Shown: in pieces, positions 34,640 to 43,399 of the stretch
Layout of the letters: every line of letters starts with the position of its first letter
Numbering within the stretch: position 1 is the first letter of the stretch
Source: Paenibacillus tyrphae
GTDB taxonomy: Bacteria; Bacillota; Bacilli; Paenibacillales; NBRC-103111
Direction of reading: 5' to 3'
Length of the DNA stretch: 64,000 nucleotides
NCBI RefSeq assembly: GCF_027925525.1
Contig: NZ_BSDJ01000014.1
Location: forward strand, 62,001 to 126,000
The notes under the pieces: model-generated
Seen by the model: only the letters and a program-made list of their open reading frames with translations
Databases searched by the model: none
Told to the model about the DNA's origin: nothing
Translations under genes and position numbers: made by a program

Positions 34640-35551
34640 ATGTATAACCTGCTGAACGAATTAACTACCGAACAGCGCAATCCGAATACGACGCAAATTG
34701 ACCGGCTCAGTTCCGAGGAAATCGTCCGGCTCATCCACGCGGAGGACCGTCTGGTTACCGAAGCGGTCGGCCGCATCCTGCCGCAAGTCGCGCAGGTCGT
34801 CGACCGGATCGTCGCCGCTTTTCAGCGTCAGGGCCGGCTGTTCTACATCGGCGCCGGCACTAGCGGGCGGCTCGGCATTCTCGATGCGTCCGAATGTCCG
34901 CCGACCTATGGAACGGACCCGTCCATGGTGCAGGGCATCATCGCGGGAGGCTTTCAGGCGGTCAAGGACCCGGTCGAAGGCGCGGAAGACAGCGAGGAGC
35001 TTGGCGCGAAGGATATCGACGAGCATGGCGTCACGGACCGGGACGTGGTCGTCGGCATCGCCGCCAGCGGCCGCACCCCGTATGTGCTCGGCGCCATGAA
35101 GCGCGCGAAGGAAAAGCAAGCGACCGTGATCGGTCTGTGCAATAACGAGCACACCCCGATGGCCGGCATCGCCGATCTGATGCTGGAAGCCGTCGCCGGC
35201 CCGGAGGTCGTGCTCGGCTCGACCCGGATGAAATCGGGCACCGCGCAGAAGCTGATCCTGAACATGCTGACGACCGCCTCCATGATCCGCATTGGCAAAG
35301 TGTACGAAAATCTCATGGTCGACGTTCTCCCTTCCAACGAGAAGCTCGTCTACCGTGCCAAACGGATTATCGGCATGGCGACCGGCGCACCGGAGGATGT
35401 GATCAGCGAAGCGTATAACGAGTCCGGAAGACATGTCAAAACCGCAATCGTCATGATTTTGGCGAAGACGGACCGGGACGGCGCGCGCGAGCTGCTGGAG
35501 CGTTCGGGCGGTTTTGTACGCCAGGCGGTGGCGCTGGCAAACGGCAATTAA
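34640..35551 (+). CDS. murQ: N-acetylmuramic acid 6-phosphate etherase
   Basis: 303 residues. SIS-domain motifs characteristic of MurQ are visible: FYIGAGTSGRLGILDASECPPTYG, GIASG-type GIAASGRTPYV and TRMKSGTAQKLILNM. The enzyme removes D-lactate from MurNAc-6-phosphate to give GlcNAc-6-phosphate, the substrate of NagA encoded at 50008. AAAGGAG precedes the ATG. It is co-transcribed with the kinase before it and the GNAT gene after it. Confidence 0.95.
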   Translation: MYNLLNELTTEQRNPNTTQIDRLSSEEIVRLIHAEDRLVTEAVGRILPQVAQVVDRIVAAFQRQGRLFYIGAGTSGRLGILDASECPPTYGTDPSMVQGIIAGGFQAVKDPVEGAEDSEELGAKDIDEHGVTDRDVVVGIAASGRTPYVLGAMKRAKEKQATVIGLCNNEHTPMAGIADLMLEAVAGPEVVLGSTRMKSGTAQKLILNMLTTASMIRIGKVYENLMVDVLPSNEKLVYRAKRIIGMATGAPEDVISEAYNESGRHVKTAIVMILAKTDRDGARELLERSGGFVRQAVALANGN

Positions 35552-35583
35552 CACGAGATCGAGAACAAGGAGGAGAATTTACG

Positions 35584-36726
35584 GTGGCAGACATACGGCT
35601 CGTCCGTCCGGACGAGATGGCTGAAGCGGTCACGCTTTCGGACTCGATTTTTCGCGATGCGCAGCAGATTTCGATGCAACCTGCGTTTCCCGATGTATTT
35701 TCAACGGCCTTGGGCCAGTCTTACGGAGCGTTCGAGGACGGCAAGCTGGTCTCGTTCATGGGACTCGTGCCGGTCACGATACGTATCGGAAAAGCAGCGC
35801 TCGGCACATATCAGCTCGGCTCCGTCGGCACCGATCCGGCTGCCCGGGGCAAAGGCTACGCCAGCCTGATTTTACAGCGTATTTTTGAACATATCGACAA
35901 AGCGGGAGCCTCCCTGCTGCTCATTTCGGGCGGTCGTTCCTTGTATACGCGGGTGAATTGTCTGCCGTTCGGCGTTGTCCGGAGGTATACGGTGGATGCT
36001 GCCTCGGCGCAGGCCCTGCAAAGCCGGCACGCTTCCGAAGGAGTGCGGGTGCGCGATCTAGAGCCGACCGATTGGCTGTATATGCGTGAACTGGCGGGTG
36101 CAAGAGTGGCCCGCTTCGAGCACAGCGTCACCGACCTGGCGAATCTGGTCCATAACGAGGCGCTCGTCAGCTGCATTAAGATGAAGCACCGGGTGCTCGT
36201 CGCTGAGCGGAACGGCAAACCTGCGGCGTTTCTCGTAGCTGCCGTACCGAATCCGCCGCTCGTCCCGAAGCGGGTTCCGTTTCTGATCGAAGCCGCCGGG
36301 GACGGCCCGGCCGTTGCGCTGCTGGCCGCGCATGCGCTCAAGCGGCTGGAGCTGGAGCAGATCCAGCTCCCGGTTTCCGTGCACGAAAGCGATTGGCTGG
36401 AGGCGCTCGAATCGGTGCCGTACCAAGAGGAGCCGAATCAAGGCACGGTCTATGTGATCCGGCCCGAGCGCTTGATCGAGCAGCTCCGGCCGTACTGGGA
36501 GGAAACCGCTCCGGGCCGTCATGAAGCGCTTCGCGTGCAATCCGCGGGCGACGGCCGGGTCAAGCTCGAATACGACGGCTTGTCGGCGGAGTTGGACCCG
36601 CAAGCGTTCATCTCGCTCGTCTTCGGCGGAGACGAAGGCATGGCGGAGCATTCCGAGCTTCGCAGCGGGCTGAAAGAGCTGTTCCCGGTGCCGTTTCCTT
36701 TTACGGCGGGGTTGAATTATGTGTGA
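35584..36726 (+). CDS. GNAT-family N-acetyltransferase (Eis-like length)
   Basis: 380 residues. An acetyl-CoA binding motif is seen at about 80-110 (LGSVGTDPAARGKGYASLILQRIF: V then R-G-x-G-Y/A). The C-terminal 250 residues look like a second GNAT-like plus sterol-carrier-like region, as in Eis proteins. Translation starts at GTG with AGGAGGAG upstream. It is the last gene of the murK-murQ operon; acetylation of a glucosamine or peptide released from muropeptides would fit but is inferred. Confidence 0.78.
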   Translation: MADIRLVRPDEMAEAVTLSDSIFRDAQQISMQPAFPDVFSTALGQSYGAFEDGKLVSFMGLVPVTIRIGKAALGTYQLGSVGTDPAARGKGYASLILQRIFEHIDKAGASLLLISGGRSLYTRVNCLPFGVVRRYTVDAASAQALQSRHASEGVRVRDLEPTDWLYMRELAGARVARFEHSVTDLANLVHNEALVSCIKMKHRVLVAERNGKPAAFLVAAVPNPPLVPKRVPFLIEAAGDGPAVALLAAHALKRLELEQIQLPVSVHESDWLEALESVPYQEEPNQGTVYVIRPERLIEQLRPYWEETAPGRHEALRVQSAGDGRVKLEYDGLSAELDPQAFISLVFGGDEGMAEHSELRSGLKELFPVPFPFTAGLNYV

Positions 36727-36750
36727 GCGGGCCTCGGGCCCGCTTTTATT
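36727..36750 (+). terminator. Terminator of the murK-murQ-GNAT operon
   Basis: GCGGGCC (36727-36733), loop TCG, GGCCCGC (36737-36743), then TTTTATT. It starts directly at the GNAT stop codon. Confidence 0.85.
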
Positions 36751-36754
36751 TGCG

Positions 36755-36798
36755 TTGACAAACGCTCGCAGCAGATTTATATTACTTTATAGTAATAT
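36755..36798 (+). promoter_or_regulatory. Promoter of the DoxX gene overlapped by a 20-bp palindromic operator
   Basis: TTGACA (36755-36760), 17-base spacer, TATATT (36778-36783). The dyad ATATTACT-TTAT-AGTAATAT (36779-36798) has perfect 8-bp arms and covers the -10. The TTACT/AGTAA halves resemble sites of HxlR/DUF24 (YodB, CatR) or MarR repressors, which control DoxX-type genes in B. subtilis. Confidence 0.65.
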
Positions 36799-36836
36799 TA
36801 CTTTTAAGTATTTTTTTCTGCAAAGGAGCGATTGTT

Positions 36837-37184
36837 TTGTCCACGCTCGTTATCGTCATTCAAATTATACTGGCCGGGATGTTCTCGCTTTCTTCCTTTA
36901 TGAAGCTCAAACGGACGCCGTCGATGGTTCGGCACTGGAACGAGTACCGTTACCCGATGTGGTTCTTGACCCTTACGGGCTTGGGAGAGCTTGCGGGTAT
37001 CATCGCGCTTCTCGCGGGCTTCCGATTTCCCGCGCTGCTGCCGTACGTCGGTTTGTTCTTCGTCGCTTTGATGCTGGGGGCGATTCACGCGCATCTGTTC
37101 CGGGCGAAGCACCGGCCGGTGATGGCTGTCAATGCCGCTGCGATGCTTGCGCTGTCCGTGGTCATGATCGCTGCCACATATTGA
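36837..37184 (+). CDS. DoxX-family membrane protein (CatD/MhqP-like)
   Basis: 115 residues with four membrane segments. The start is TTG with AAAGGAG eight bases upstream. The sequence pattern (GMFSLSSFMKLKRTPSMVRHWNEYRYP then LTGLGELAGIIALL) is that of small DoxX proteins. B. subtilis relatives CatD and MhqP are induced by quinones and thiol-reactive electrophiles. It is a single-gene unit between its own promoter/operator and a terminator. The repressor gene is not in the window. Confidence 0.8.
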   Translation: MSTLVIVIQIILAGMFSLSSFMKLKRTPSMVRHWNEYRYPMWFLTLTGLGELAGIIALLAGFRFPALLPYVGLFFVALMLGAIHAHLFRAKHRPVMAVNAAAMLALSVVMIAATY

Positions 37185-37196
37185 ACCTCTAAAAAC

Positions 37197-37239
37197 AAAA
37201 ATAGACCGCCATCCCACCGGGACGGATCGGTCTATTTTT
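37197..37239. terminator. Bidirectional terminator between DoxX and the exopolysaccharide operon
   Basis: AAAATAGACCG (37197-37207) pairs with CGGTCTATTTT, with an inner ATCCC/GGGAC stem. A and T runs on both sides let it stop both strands. Confidence 0.8.
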
Positions 37240-37242
37240 CGT

Positions 37243-39750
37243 TCAATCTTTTTTGGTCCTTACTTCGATCACTTGCTTAGGTTCATTCCACTTCACTTCA
37301 TAATGAAGCGCCTCGCTGACGAAGCGCAAAGGCACCATCGTCTTCTCATTCCGCAGGATCGCCGGCACCTCCAGCCGGACATCCTCGCCGTTCGCTCTGG
37401 CCAGCGGATTGTTCAATTGCAGCCACAGCACGTAGCCCTCGCGCTCCGCCGAGACAGTCTCCTCCCGGGGACTCCATTCGTATTTCGCCCCCATCGCCTG
37501 CAGCAGGTCGGCCAGCGGAAACAAGGACGTTCCGTCAACGACCACGGGCGGCTCTGTAAACGGGACGATCGTCCGGTTCAGCGCCAGACGAACCGTTTGG
37601 CCTCCGGAGGACGGGCTCAATTGTACCGCATGCTTCCCTTTGGGGAGCTTCACGACATACTGCCCGTCTTTGTAAAATACGGGAGCCGTCACGGCTTGCC
37701 CATCGACGATCACGGCTCCCGGCCATTCGCTGACGCGTATGTACGCCGGTCCGCTCGCCTCATACGAGAAGGCGACGCCCTGCTCCGTGACCGAGCCGTC
37801 GACGATCTCCGCGTTCAAATCCGTGATGCTTAAGCTTGCAGCCTGCCGCTGCGTATCGTCCGCCGCCTCGATCCGGTGCCTTCCTCCGGGCACCCAAATG
37901 CCGCTGCGGTCCACGAAAGGCCACGGCTTGCCGTCCAGCGAAAAACGCTTGCCCTGCGTGTTCATCGCATAGCGGACGGTTCGATCGTTAGCGGTTTCCC
38001 ATGCTTGCTCCCCCCGCTTCACGATCGAAGTGGTGCCTGCCAGCGCTTGCGAGGCAAGGCTCCAATCCTGAGGGTTCACGGTATTGACCGCATAGACCGT
38101 GACCGTATCCGCTTGCTTGGCCGCCTCGGAAACCAGCATCAGAAACTCCAGGCCCGTCTGCTTTTTCGTCGGGAGCCCGGCGCTGCGTTCCACGATGTTG
38201 ATGTCGATGGCCAGCTTTTCGCCCTTGCGCTGCTGTGCCCGGTAGGCTTTCCCCAACTTCTCGTAGCGGTCCGGGCCAAGCCCCCACATCGTGTACGGGT
38301 CCTCAATTTGCAGCGTAAAGTCTTGTTCGTTCTGAAGCCGAATGAACTGCTGCGAATCGACGCCGATATTTTGCCGCATGTTACTCTCATGCAAGCTGTC
38401 GATCTGCGTCATCCACAAGCCCAAAGAAAGCTCGCCGGACAACGATTTCAGGTATTGCATCAGCTCCCGGTTCTGATCGAGCACCGTTTGCGCCCGGAAG
38501 TCGGTCAGCTGCTTCAGGCTCTCCGCATTCGTCTTGAAGTAACGGCTGCCGCCGGCATCGAACGCCTCAAGCGGATCGTAGCCGTGCTTCGCCTGAAAGC
38601 TTTGGCGAAAAGCCCCGCTCATCGGAGTAAACTTCGACGGGTCTTCCGGACCCGACGCCGGCGATTCGAAATAAAGCTCCGCCAGATTCGCTCCGTCCCA
38701 TGCGAACGCCGCCAATCGCTTCCGCAGCTCGGCCTTGACCGCTTCCATGCAAGCCGGATCTTCCAGCGCCATCAAATACCGCCAGTCGAGATGCGCGTCT
38801 TCCCCCTGCGCCGTCTTCTGCCTCCACTCGGGATGCGCCTCCCAGAACGCTTGGCTGACCATCGGCAGCTCGATCCAGGCATAAACGGATATCCCGTTGC
38901 TGTGGGCCGCTTCAATGAACGATTTATAAAAGGAAGCGATCTGTTCCAATTCATACCATGTGCTCAAATGCACTTCGCTCACGCCGTAGCTCTTGAGCCG
39001 ATCCGCAAGCTCATAGGGGTCTTCCTGATAATGATAGCCCCAATCCATAAATACGGACAGCCGGGGACGCTCCGCCTGTGGCTTCCATTCGAACCATTGC
39101 GCCAGGTATTCATGCAGGTAAGGGAGCCTCTCGTACCCATAGCTGCCGCCTTCGCCCAAAGCGACGGCGCTGTACAGAAACTTCCCCTCACCCCGCTTTC
39201 CTCCGGCAACGACAGGTGTCCCGGAAGCCGCGTCCTTGGCGAAAACCGACAGCTCGCGGGAAGCGAAACCCTCTATCGTCTGCGAGTTGGCCCAGCGAAT
39301 GTCGGCTTCTGGATGGCCGGCGTCGGAAAGCCCGGACACCGTGACCTGCGTTCCGTCAAACGCCAAGGCCAGCTTTTCGCTTAGGGGAGTGCGCTGCTCG
39401 GTATAGAGCGGCATCCCTTTGGATACCTCCGCTGCGATTCGCTCCGCCGCGCTTCCATCCAATGCGCTTGCCGCGCGTCCCGGCAGGACGAGCAGCTTCA
39501 CCTTCGCCCAGTCCAGCCGTTCGAGGGAGCCGGAGTCCGTCAACGTGACGGACCGGCCCAAGGTCCGGAGCATCCGGACGTACGGTTCGTTCTCTTTCGC
39601 CTCGGGAGCCGAAACCAGGACGATGTTCTCTCTTGGCGACGTTGAGGCGTCCTGCGCGTAAACCCTGCTCCAGGCATAAGGCTGCCAGGCAGCCAACATA
39701 ACAAAAATCAAAAGCATCGAAAGTACCGTTTTCCTGCTCAACGCTTCCAC
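37243..39750 (-). CDS. Secreted GHL10-type glycoside hydrolase-like protein with copper-amine-oxidase-N-like domain
   Basis: 835 residues. Signal peptide about 1-33 (ends RVYAQ). Residues about 35-215 resemble a glutamine-amidotransferase/flavodoxin-like fold. About 225-530 is a (beta/alpha)8 GHL10 domain: PRLSVFMDWGYHYQED, VSEVHLSTWYELEQI, ISVYAWIELPMV and ANLAELYFESPAS, the last with a likely catalytic Glu. The C-terminal 100 residues match the copper-amine-oxidase N-terminal domain common in Paenibacillus secreted proteins (TMVPLRFVSEALHYEVKW). It follows ydaN by 62 bases on the same strand and is not part of the B. subtilis operon. Hydrolysis or trimming of the polysaccharide is a reasonable guess. 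Confidence 0.8.
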   Translation of the reverse strand: MEALSRKTVLSMLLIFVMLAAWQPYAWSRVYAQDASTSPRENIVLVSAPEAKENEPYVRMLRTLGRSVTLTDSGSLERLDWAKVKLLVLPGRAASALDGSAAERIAAEVSKGMPLYTEQRTPLSEKLALAFDGTQVTVSGLSDAGHPEADIRWANSQTIEGFASRELSVFAKDAASGTPVVAGGKRGEGKFLYSAVALGEGGSYGYERLPYLHEYLAQWFEWKPQAERPRLSVFMDWGYHYQEDPYELADRLKSYGVSEVHLSTWYELEQIASFYKSFIEAAHSNGISVYAWIELPMVSQAFWEAHPEWRQKTAQGEDAHLDWRYLMALEDPACMEAVKAELRKRLAAFAWDGANLAELYFESPASGPEDPSKFTPMSGAFRQSFQAKHGYDPLEAFDAGGSRYFKTNAESLKQLTDFRAQTVLDQNRELMQYLKSLSGELSLGLWMTQIDSLHESNMRQNIGVDSQQFIRLQNEQDFTLQIEDPYTMWGLGPDRYEKLGKAYRAQQRKGEKLAIDINIVERSAGLPTKKQTGLEFLMLVSEAAKQADTVTVYAVNTVNPQDWSLASQALAGTTSIVKRGEQAWETANDRTVRYAMNTQGKRFSLDGKPWPFVDRSGIWVPGGRHRIEAADDTQRQAASLSITDLNAEIVDGSVTEQGVAFSYEASGPAYIRVSEWPGAVIVDGQAVTAPVFYKDGQYVVKLPKGKHAVQLSPSSGGQTVRLALNRTIVPFTEPPVVVDGTSLFPLADLLQAMGAKYEWSPREETVSAEREGYVLWLQLNNPLARANGEDVRLEVPAILRNEKTMVPLRFVSEALHYEVKWNEPKQVIEVRTKKD

Positions 39751-39812
39751 CCCGCCGATTAGTATGCCTTGCTACTTCATCCGGGGAGCCGTCCATTGTC
39801 GCTCTTGCTGTT

Positions 39813-42128
39813 TTACTGCTTTCCGGCGTCCCGCTTCTCCTTGCGCCGCACCCGAATAAACACGATCAGCATCCCGACCAGCAGCACCGGGATCAGCACC
39901 ATAAGCCATACCGGAATACCGGGCGCTTTCCCTGCGGGATTCAACGCATTGTCATCTTGAGCCGTCCTGGAATCCGAGGGGGCCGCAACGGTGAACACGG
40001 CTTTCGCCTTGTTCATAATGACGACTTGGCCCGGCTTCTTCGTGCTCTTCAAATATTGCAGCAAATTCGGATGAACGAAAGAGCCCTGCTCCCCTGCCCC
40101 GGCGTTCACCTTCTGGAAGACGGCCATCACCCGGTTTTCGTTCCAGACCGACGGCTGGATCCAAGCCGCATAATCGGTCGTTTCGTTAATTGCGGCGTAC
40201 TTCCCAAGCTGCAGCCGGTCGTTTTCCGTCGGGAGCAGCAGTTTGTCGCGCAGCTTCAGCAGTGACGGGAATTGGCCGAGGTCTCCCGGCACGATCACAT
40301 GGTAATCCTTCAGTTGCTTGAGCGCCTGATCGTCAAGCGGTTCGCGGAATACGGCGATCCGACGGTTCGTATCCGAAGCGGACGTCAAGTCTCCGGCAAG
40401 CCGGGAAAGCTGCGACAAGAACGTCCCGTTCACCTGCTGCGGCACGAGAATCGCCGTACGATCCGTTCCCTGGTCGCTGACAAAAGGCGCAGGCCAATGC
40501 TGGAACGAACTGTTTTTCGCCATTTCGTGAGGCACGTTGAACGTGCTTGCCTTGTCAACGAAAATCCACCGGCCGTTGTTGCTGTCCCCGGTACAAGGTC
40601 CCTCGGTCAGGCCGATATTGGCCGTAAATACAATATCCAGCGCGCCGCTGCTGTCTTTATCCTGCAAAGCGGAGGTTAAAGGGATGTTCAATGTATAGGT
40701 ATCGCCCTGCGTTTTCGTTTTGGCCAGTTCCTGAAGGGATACCGTCTTGGGGATGCCGTTCACCGTTACCGTCAGTCCGTATTTTCCGTAACGGCCGGCC
40801 CCCGTCTCCTTTGTTTTTTTCTCGGTCTTGCGCTCCGTCTGCTCTCCGACCTCGGCCATCAGCAGCGGAGATACCTTCAGCTTCAGCTCCAGCGAGCTCT
40901 CGCCGGTCAGCTTCCAATAGGACGGCACGGCGACGTTAAGCTTGCCGGATTCCGGCTTCGTCTCGTTCAGCAGCAGGTGCTCGGAGCCGAACGAAGCGAG
41001 CGTCAGCATTTTCAGTTCGTCTCTTTCATCCGCCACCGCAGGCGTCTGGCGGATGACCAGATGGCTTCCGGTAAGCTGCTCCGCCAGCTTCGGATTCGTT
41101 AGTACGCGCAGCTTCTCCGCGATCGCCTCATCCTTGGCCCCGGACAGCAGCAGCATTTGCTTCGAGCCGTTCTTCCCGGCCTCCTCCAGGGACATATAGT
41201 TCAGCGACAGCTCTTCGTTCTCGGCGCGAACGCCGTTCTCCTCGACGATTTTTTTTACCGGGCCGGTCCAGGCTCCGACGCTTCCCATGGCAATGACATG
41301 GGCCGGTTTGCCGTCCGCTTTCGCCCATTCCGACTCCGTCATCATCGGAATCGGCTTTTTCGCCGCCGTCAGCGACGATAACCGGGCCGCCAGCTCCAAA
41401 GCGGAGGAAAGCAGCTCGGACGACGGGGCATCCGGCACGACGATCACTCCATATACCTCGTCCGTCGTCCCCGGCTCGATGAAGGGATACGGGAACTCCT
41501 TCAGCGGGTCCGCTGTCGTGTACGTCTCCTTCGAATCGATATAGACGAAAGACGAACGCGCGATTTGCAGCCAGTTGGCCGGGTTGTCCGGGTCCTCGCA
41601 GAAATCGTCCGAGACGACGCCGTGCTTGGCGAACGTCAGCTTGTGAAAGCCGGGCTTCGCTTCGTCCGCCCCGAGCGCAATCGTCACTTTGCGCTGCTTC
41701 GCCTCCTCCTTGGTCAAAAACACGCTCTTCAGCGGCTTATTGTCCACCAGGACGGTCAAGGTAGATTGGGAAGGCAGCAGCAGGTCGGAGTAGCTCAGAT
41801 CAAGCTCCAAATAATGATTGCTCCCAAGCTCGGCTTTCGGCACATTATAATACACATTGTAAGACCGGTCTACGCCGGTCAGCATGATCGGATCGTTCGC
41901 GAAGCGGTGCACGTAACCCGGCGACAACGCCGATACGTTCGAATCGGTCGCGACCGCCGCTCCCTCTTTCCAAGGGGTCGCTTTCACCTGCCGCCCGCCG
42001 TCCGCTCCCTCCGCCTTGACGAGGGACGAGTAAGATCCCGACGCCACAAGGACGGTACCCAGCAATAAGATGGCCTTCCTCAGGCCGAAACCGTTGTTCA
42101 TTGTTCTCTCACACCTATTCGTTGTCAT
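39813..42128 (-). CDS. ydaN: BcsB-like membrane-anchored exopolysaccharide protein (YdaN)
   Basis: 771 residues from an ATG overlapping the ydaM stop (ATGA). An N-terminal signal/anchor (AILLLGTVLVASG) is followed by BcsB-type jelly-roll and carbohydrate-binding domains (LELDLSYSDLLLPSQSTLTVLVDNKPL; DFCEDPDNPANWLQI). A C-terminal membrane segment (VWLMVLIPVLLVGMLIVF) precedes a basic tail. BcsB guides nascent cellulose outside the membrane; YdaN is its Bacillus counterpart for an unknown glycan. A longer frame back to 42626 is an overlap artefact. It should pair with the YdaM glycosyltransferase. Confidence 0.88.
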   Translation of the reverse strand: MTTNRCERTMNNGFGLRKAILLLGTVLVASGSYSSLVKAEGADGGRQVKATPWKEGAAVATDSNVSALSPGYVHRFANDPIMLTGVDRSYNVYYNVPKAELGSNHYLELDLSYSDLLLPSQSTLTVLVDNKPLKSVFLTKEEAKQRKVTIALGADEAKPGFHKLTFAKHGVVSDDFCEDPDNPANWLQIARSSFVYIDSKETYTTADPLKEFPYPFIEPGTTDEVYGVIVVPDAPSSELLSSALELAARLSSLTAAKKPIPMMTESEWAKADGKPAHVIAMGSVGAWTGPVKKIVEENGVRAENEELSLNYMSLEEAGKNGSKQMLLLSGAKDEAIAEKLRVLTNPKLAEQLTGSHLVIRQTPAVADERDELKMLTLASFGSEHLLLNETKPESGKLNVAVPSYWKLTGESSLELKLKVSPLLMAEVGEQTERKTEKKTKETGAGRYGKYGLTVTVNGIPKTVSLQELAKTKTQGDTYTLNIPLTSALQDKDSSGALDIVFTANIGLTEGPCTGDSNNGRWIFVDKASTFNVPHEMAKNSSFQHWPAPFVSDQGTDRTAILVPQQVNGTFLSQLSRLAGDLTSASDTNRRIAVFREPLDDQALKQLKDYHVIVPGDLGQFPSLLKLRDKLLLPTENDRLQLGKYAAINETTDYAAWIQPSVWNENRVMAVFQKVNAGAGEQGSFVHPNLLQYLKSTKKPGQVVIMNKAKAVFTVAAPSDSRTAQDDNALNPAGKAPGIPVWLMVLIPVLLVGMLIVFIRVRRKEKRDAGKQ

Positions 42129-43399
42129 GATACGGCTTCGCCCTTCTTGTCTTTCGAGAAGCGTTCCGTCTTGTACCATTTCGTCTCCTGACGAAACAGC
42201 ACGCGTTTGATTTCCAAATATAAGGCATAAATGACCAGTGCGATCCACAACTGGGAATAGGTAAAATACATCAGCAGAACGATCGCAAAATTTTTCAGCG
42301 TAAACTCCGTCTTTTCGATACTGAGCGCGATCATCACTTCCGTGGCGTACAGGAAGAACGCCAGTATCCATAGAATGATCGAAACAATGCCGACATCCAG
42401 ATGCAAATCGACAAACAGGTTGATGACGAACAGCAGGTCCGATACGATCACGCCCATGAAAAACATGAAGTACGTGAAAAAGAAGTACACCAGATCGAAC
42501 ACGATCCGTTTCTTTTTCAGCGCGAACAGATGCCGCATAAATTTCAGCACGACGTACTGGTTGCCGCGCGCCCACCGGGTCCGCTGCTTCCACCACACCT
42601 TCCACGTTTCCGGCTCCTGCTCCCACGTGATAGCCGCGGGAAAAAACCGGATATAGTAGCCGGCATCGTAGACGCGGATCGTCAGCTCCGTATCTTCGGC
42701 GAGCGCCTTCTCGTCCCAGCCGCCCAGCTGCTCAATCAGACTGCGGCGGATGGCAAAATTCGTCCCCGGAATCGTCGTCACCCCGAACCAATTGAAGCGG
42801 CCGGCCTGCGCCATCCACTGGAAGGAAATGGTCTCGATGTTGATGAAGCGCGTAAGCAGGTTGCGGGCTGCGTTTACAACGCGGAATTTCCCGACAATGA
42901 CCCCTGCCGACGGATCGTTCTGCATCGCCAGAATCAGGTAACGAACCGCCAGCCGTTCCGGTGTATTGTCCGCATCATAGACGACGATAATTTCGCCGCT
43001 GGAATGGAGCAAGCCTTGGTTCAGCGCGCCCGATTTGCCTTTGCCCGCATTGGGCGGCTTGGTGTGCACCACTTGGACGCACGGATATTTGGCCGCGTAG
43101 CTGTCCGCGATTTCGCCCGTCCGGTCCGACGAATTGTCATTGACGACGATGATCTCCAGCAGGTCCTTCGGATAATCGAGCCGGACCATCGCTTTAATTG
43201 TCCGTTCAATCACGACTTCCTCGTTGTGCGCAGGGATTAGGATGCTTACTTTGGGAAGCGGAGCCTTGGCTTGCTCCCATTTCTCGATCGGCTTCCTGTA
43301 CCGCAAATAATGCAGGTACCCTCCTTGCATCAGAAACATGTGGTACAAGAGCATGATCCAGATCATCGTTAACGAGACGTAAAATAAAATTTCAGCCAT
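42125..43399 (-). CDS. ydaM: Processive family 2 glycosyltransferase (YdaM)
   Basis: About 424 residues. Processive GT2 motifs in order: SILIPAHNEE, NDNSSDRTGEIA, YDADNTPER (DxD), ALAEDTELTIR (ED base) and QRTRWARGNQ (QxxRW). One N-terminal and three or four C-terminal membrane segments are present. It polymerises and probably extrudes the operon's exopolysaccharide. ATG 43399 overlaps the ydaL stop by 8 bases; the frame extends to 43417. The PilZ domain of BcsA is absent, so c-di-GMP control must come through YdaK. Confidence 0.92.
   Translation of the reverse strand: MAEILFYVSLTMIWIMLLYHMFLMQGGYLHYLRYRKPIEKWEQAKAPLPKVSILIPAHNEEVVIERTIKAMVRLDYPKDLLEIIVVNDNSSDRTGEIADSYAAKYPCVQVVHTKPPNAGKGKSGALNQGLLHSSGEIIVVYDADNTPERLAVRYLILAMQNDPSAGVIVGKFRVVNAARNLLTRFINIETISFQWMAQAGRFNWFGVTTIPGTNFAIRRSLIEQLGGWDEKALAEDTELTIRVYDAGYYIRFFPAAITWEQEPETWKVWWKQRTRWARGNQYVVLKFMRHLFALKKKRIVFDLVYFFFTYFMFFMGVIVSDLLFVINLFVDLHLDVGIVSIILWILAFFLYATEVMIALSIEKTEFTLKNFAIVLLMYFTYSQLWIALVIYALYLEIKRVLFRQETKWYKTERFSKDKKGEAVS

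Noticed and set aside
42129..42626. YdaN extended to 42626 (937 residues)
   Set aside because: The extension runs antisense-frame through ydaM, which has all GT2 motifs; the ATGA overlap at 42128 marks the real start.
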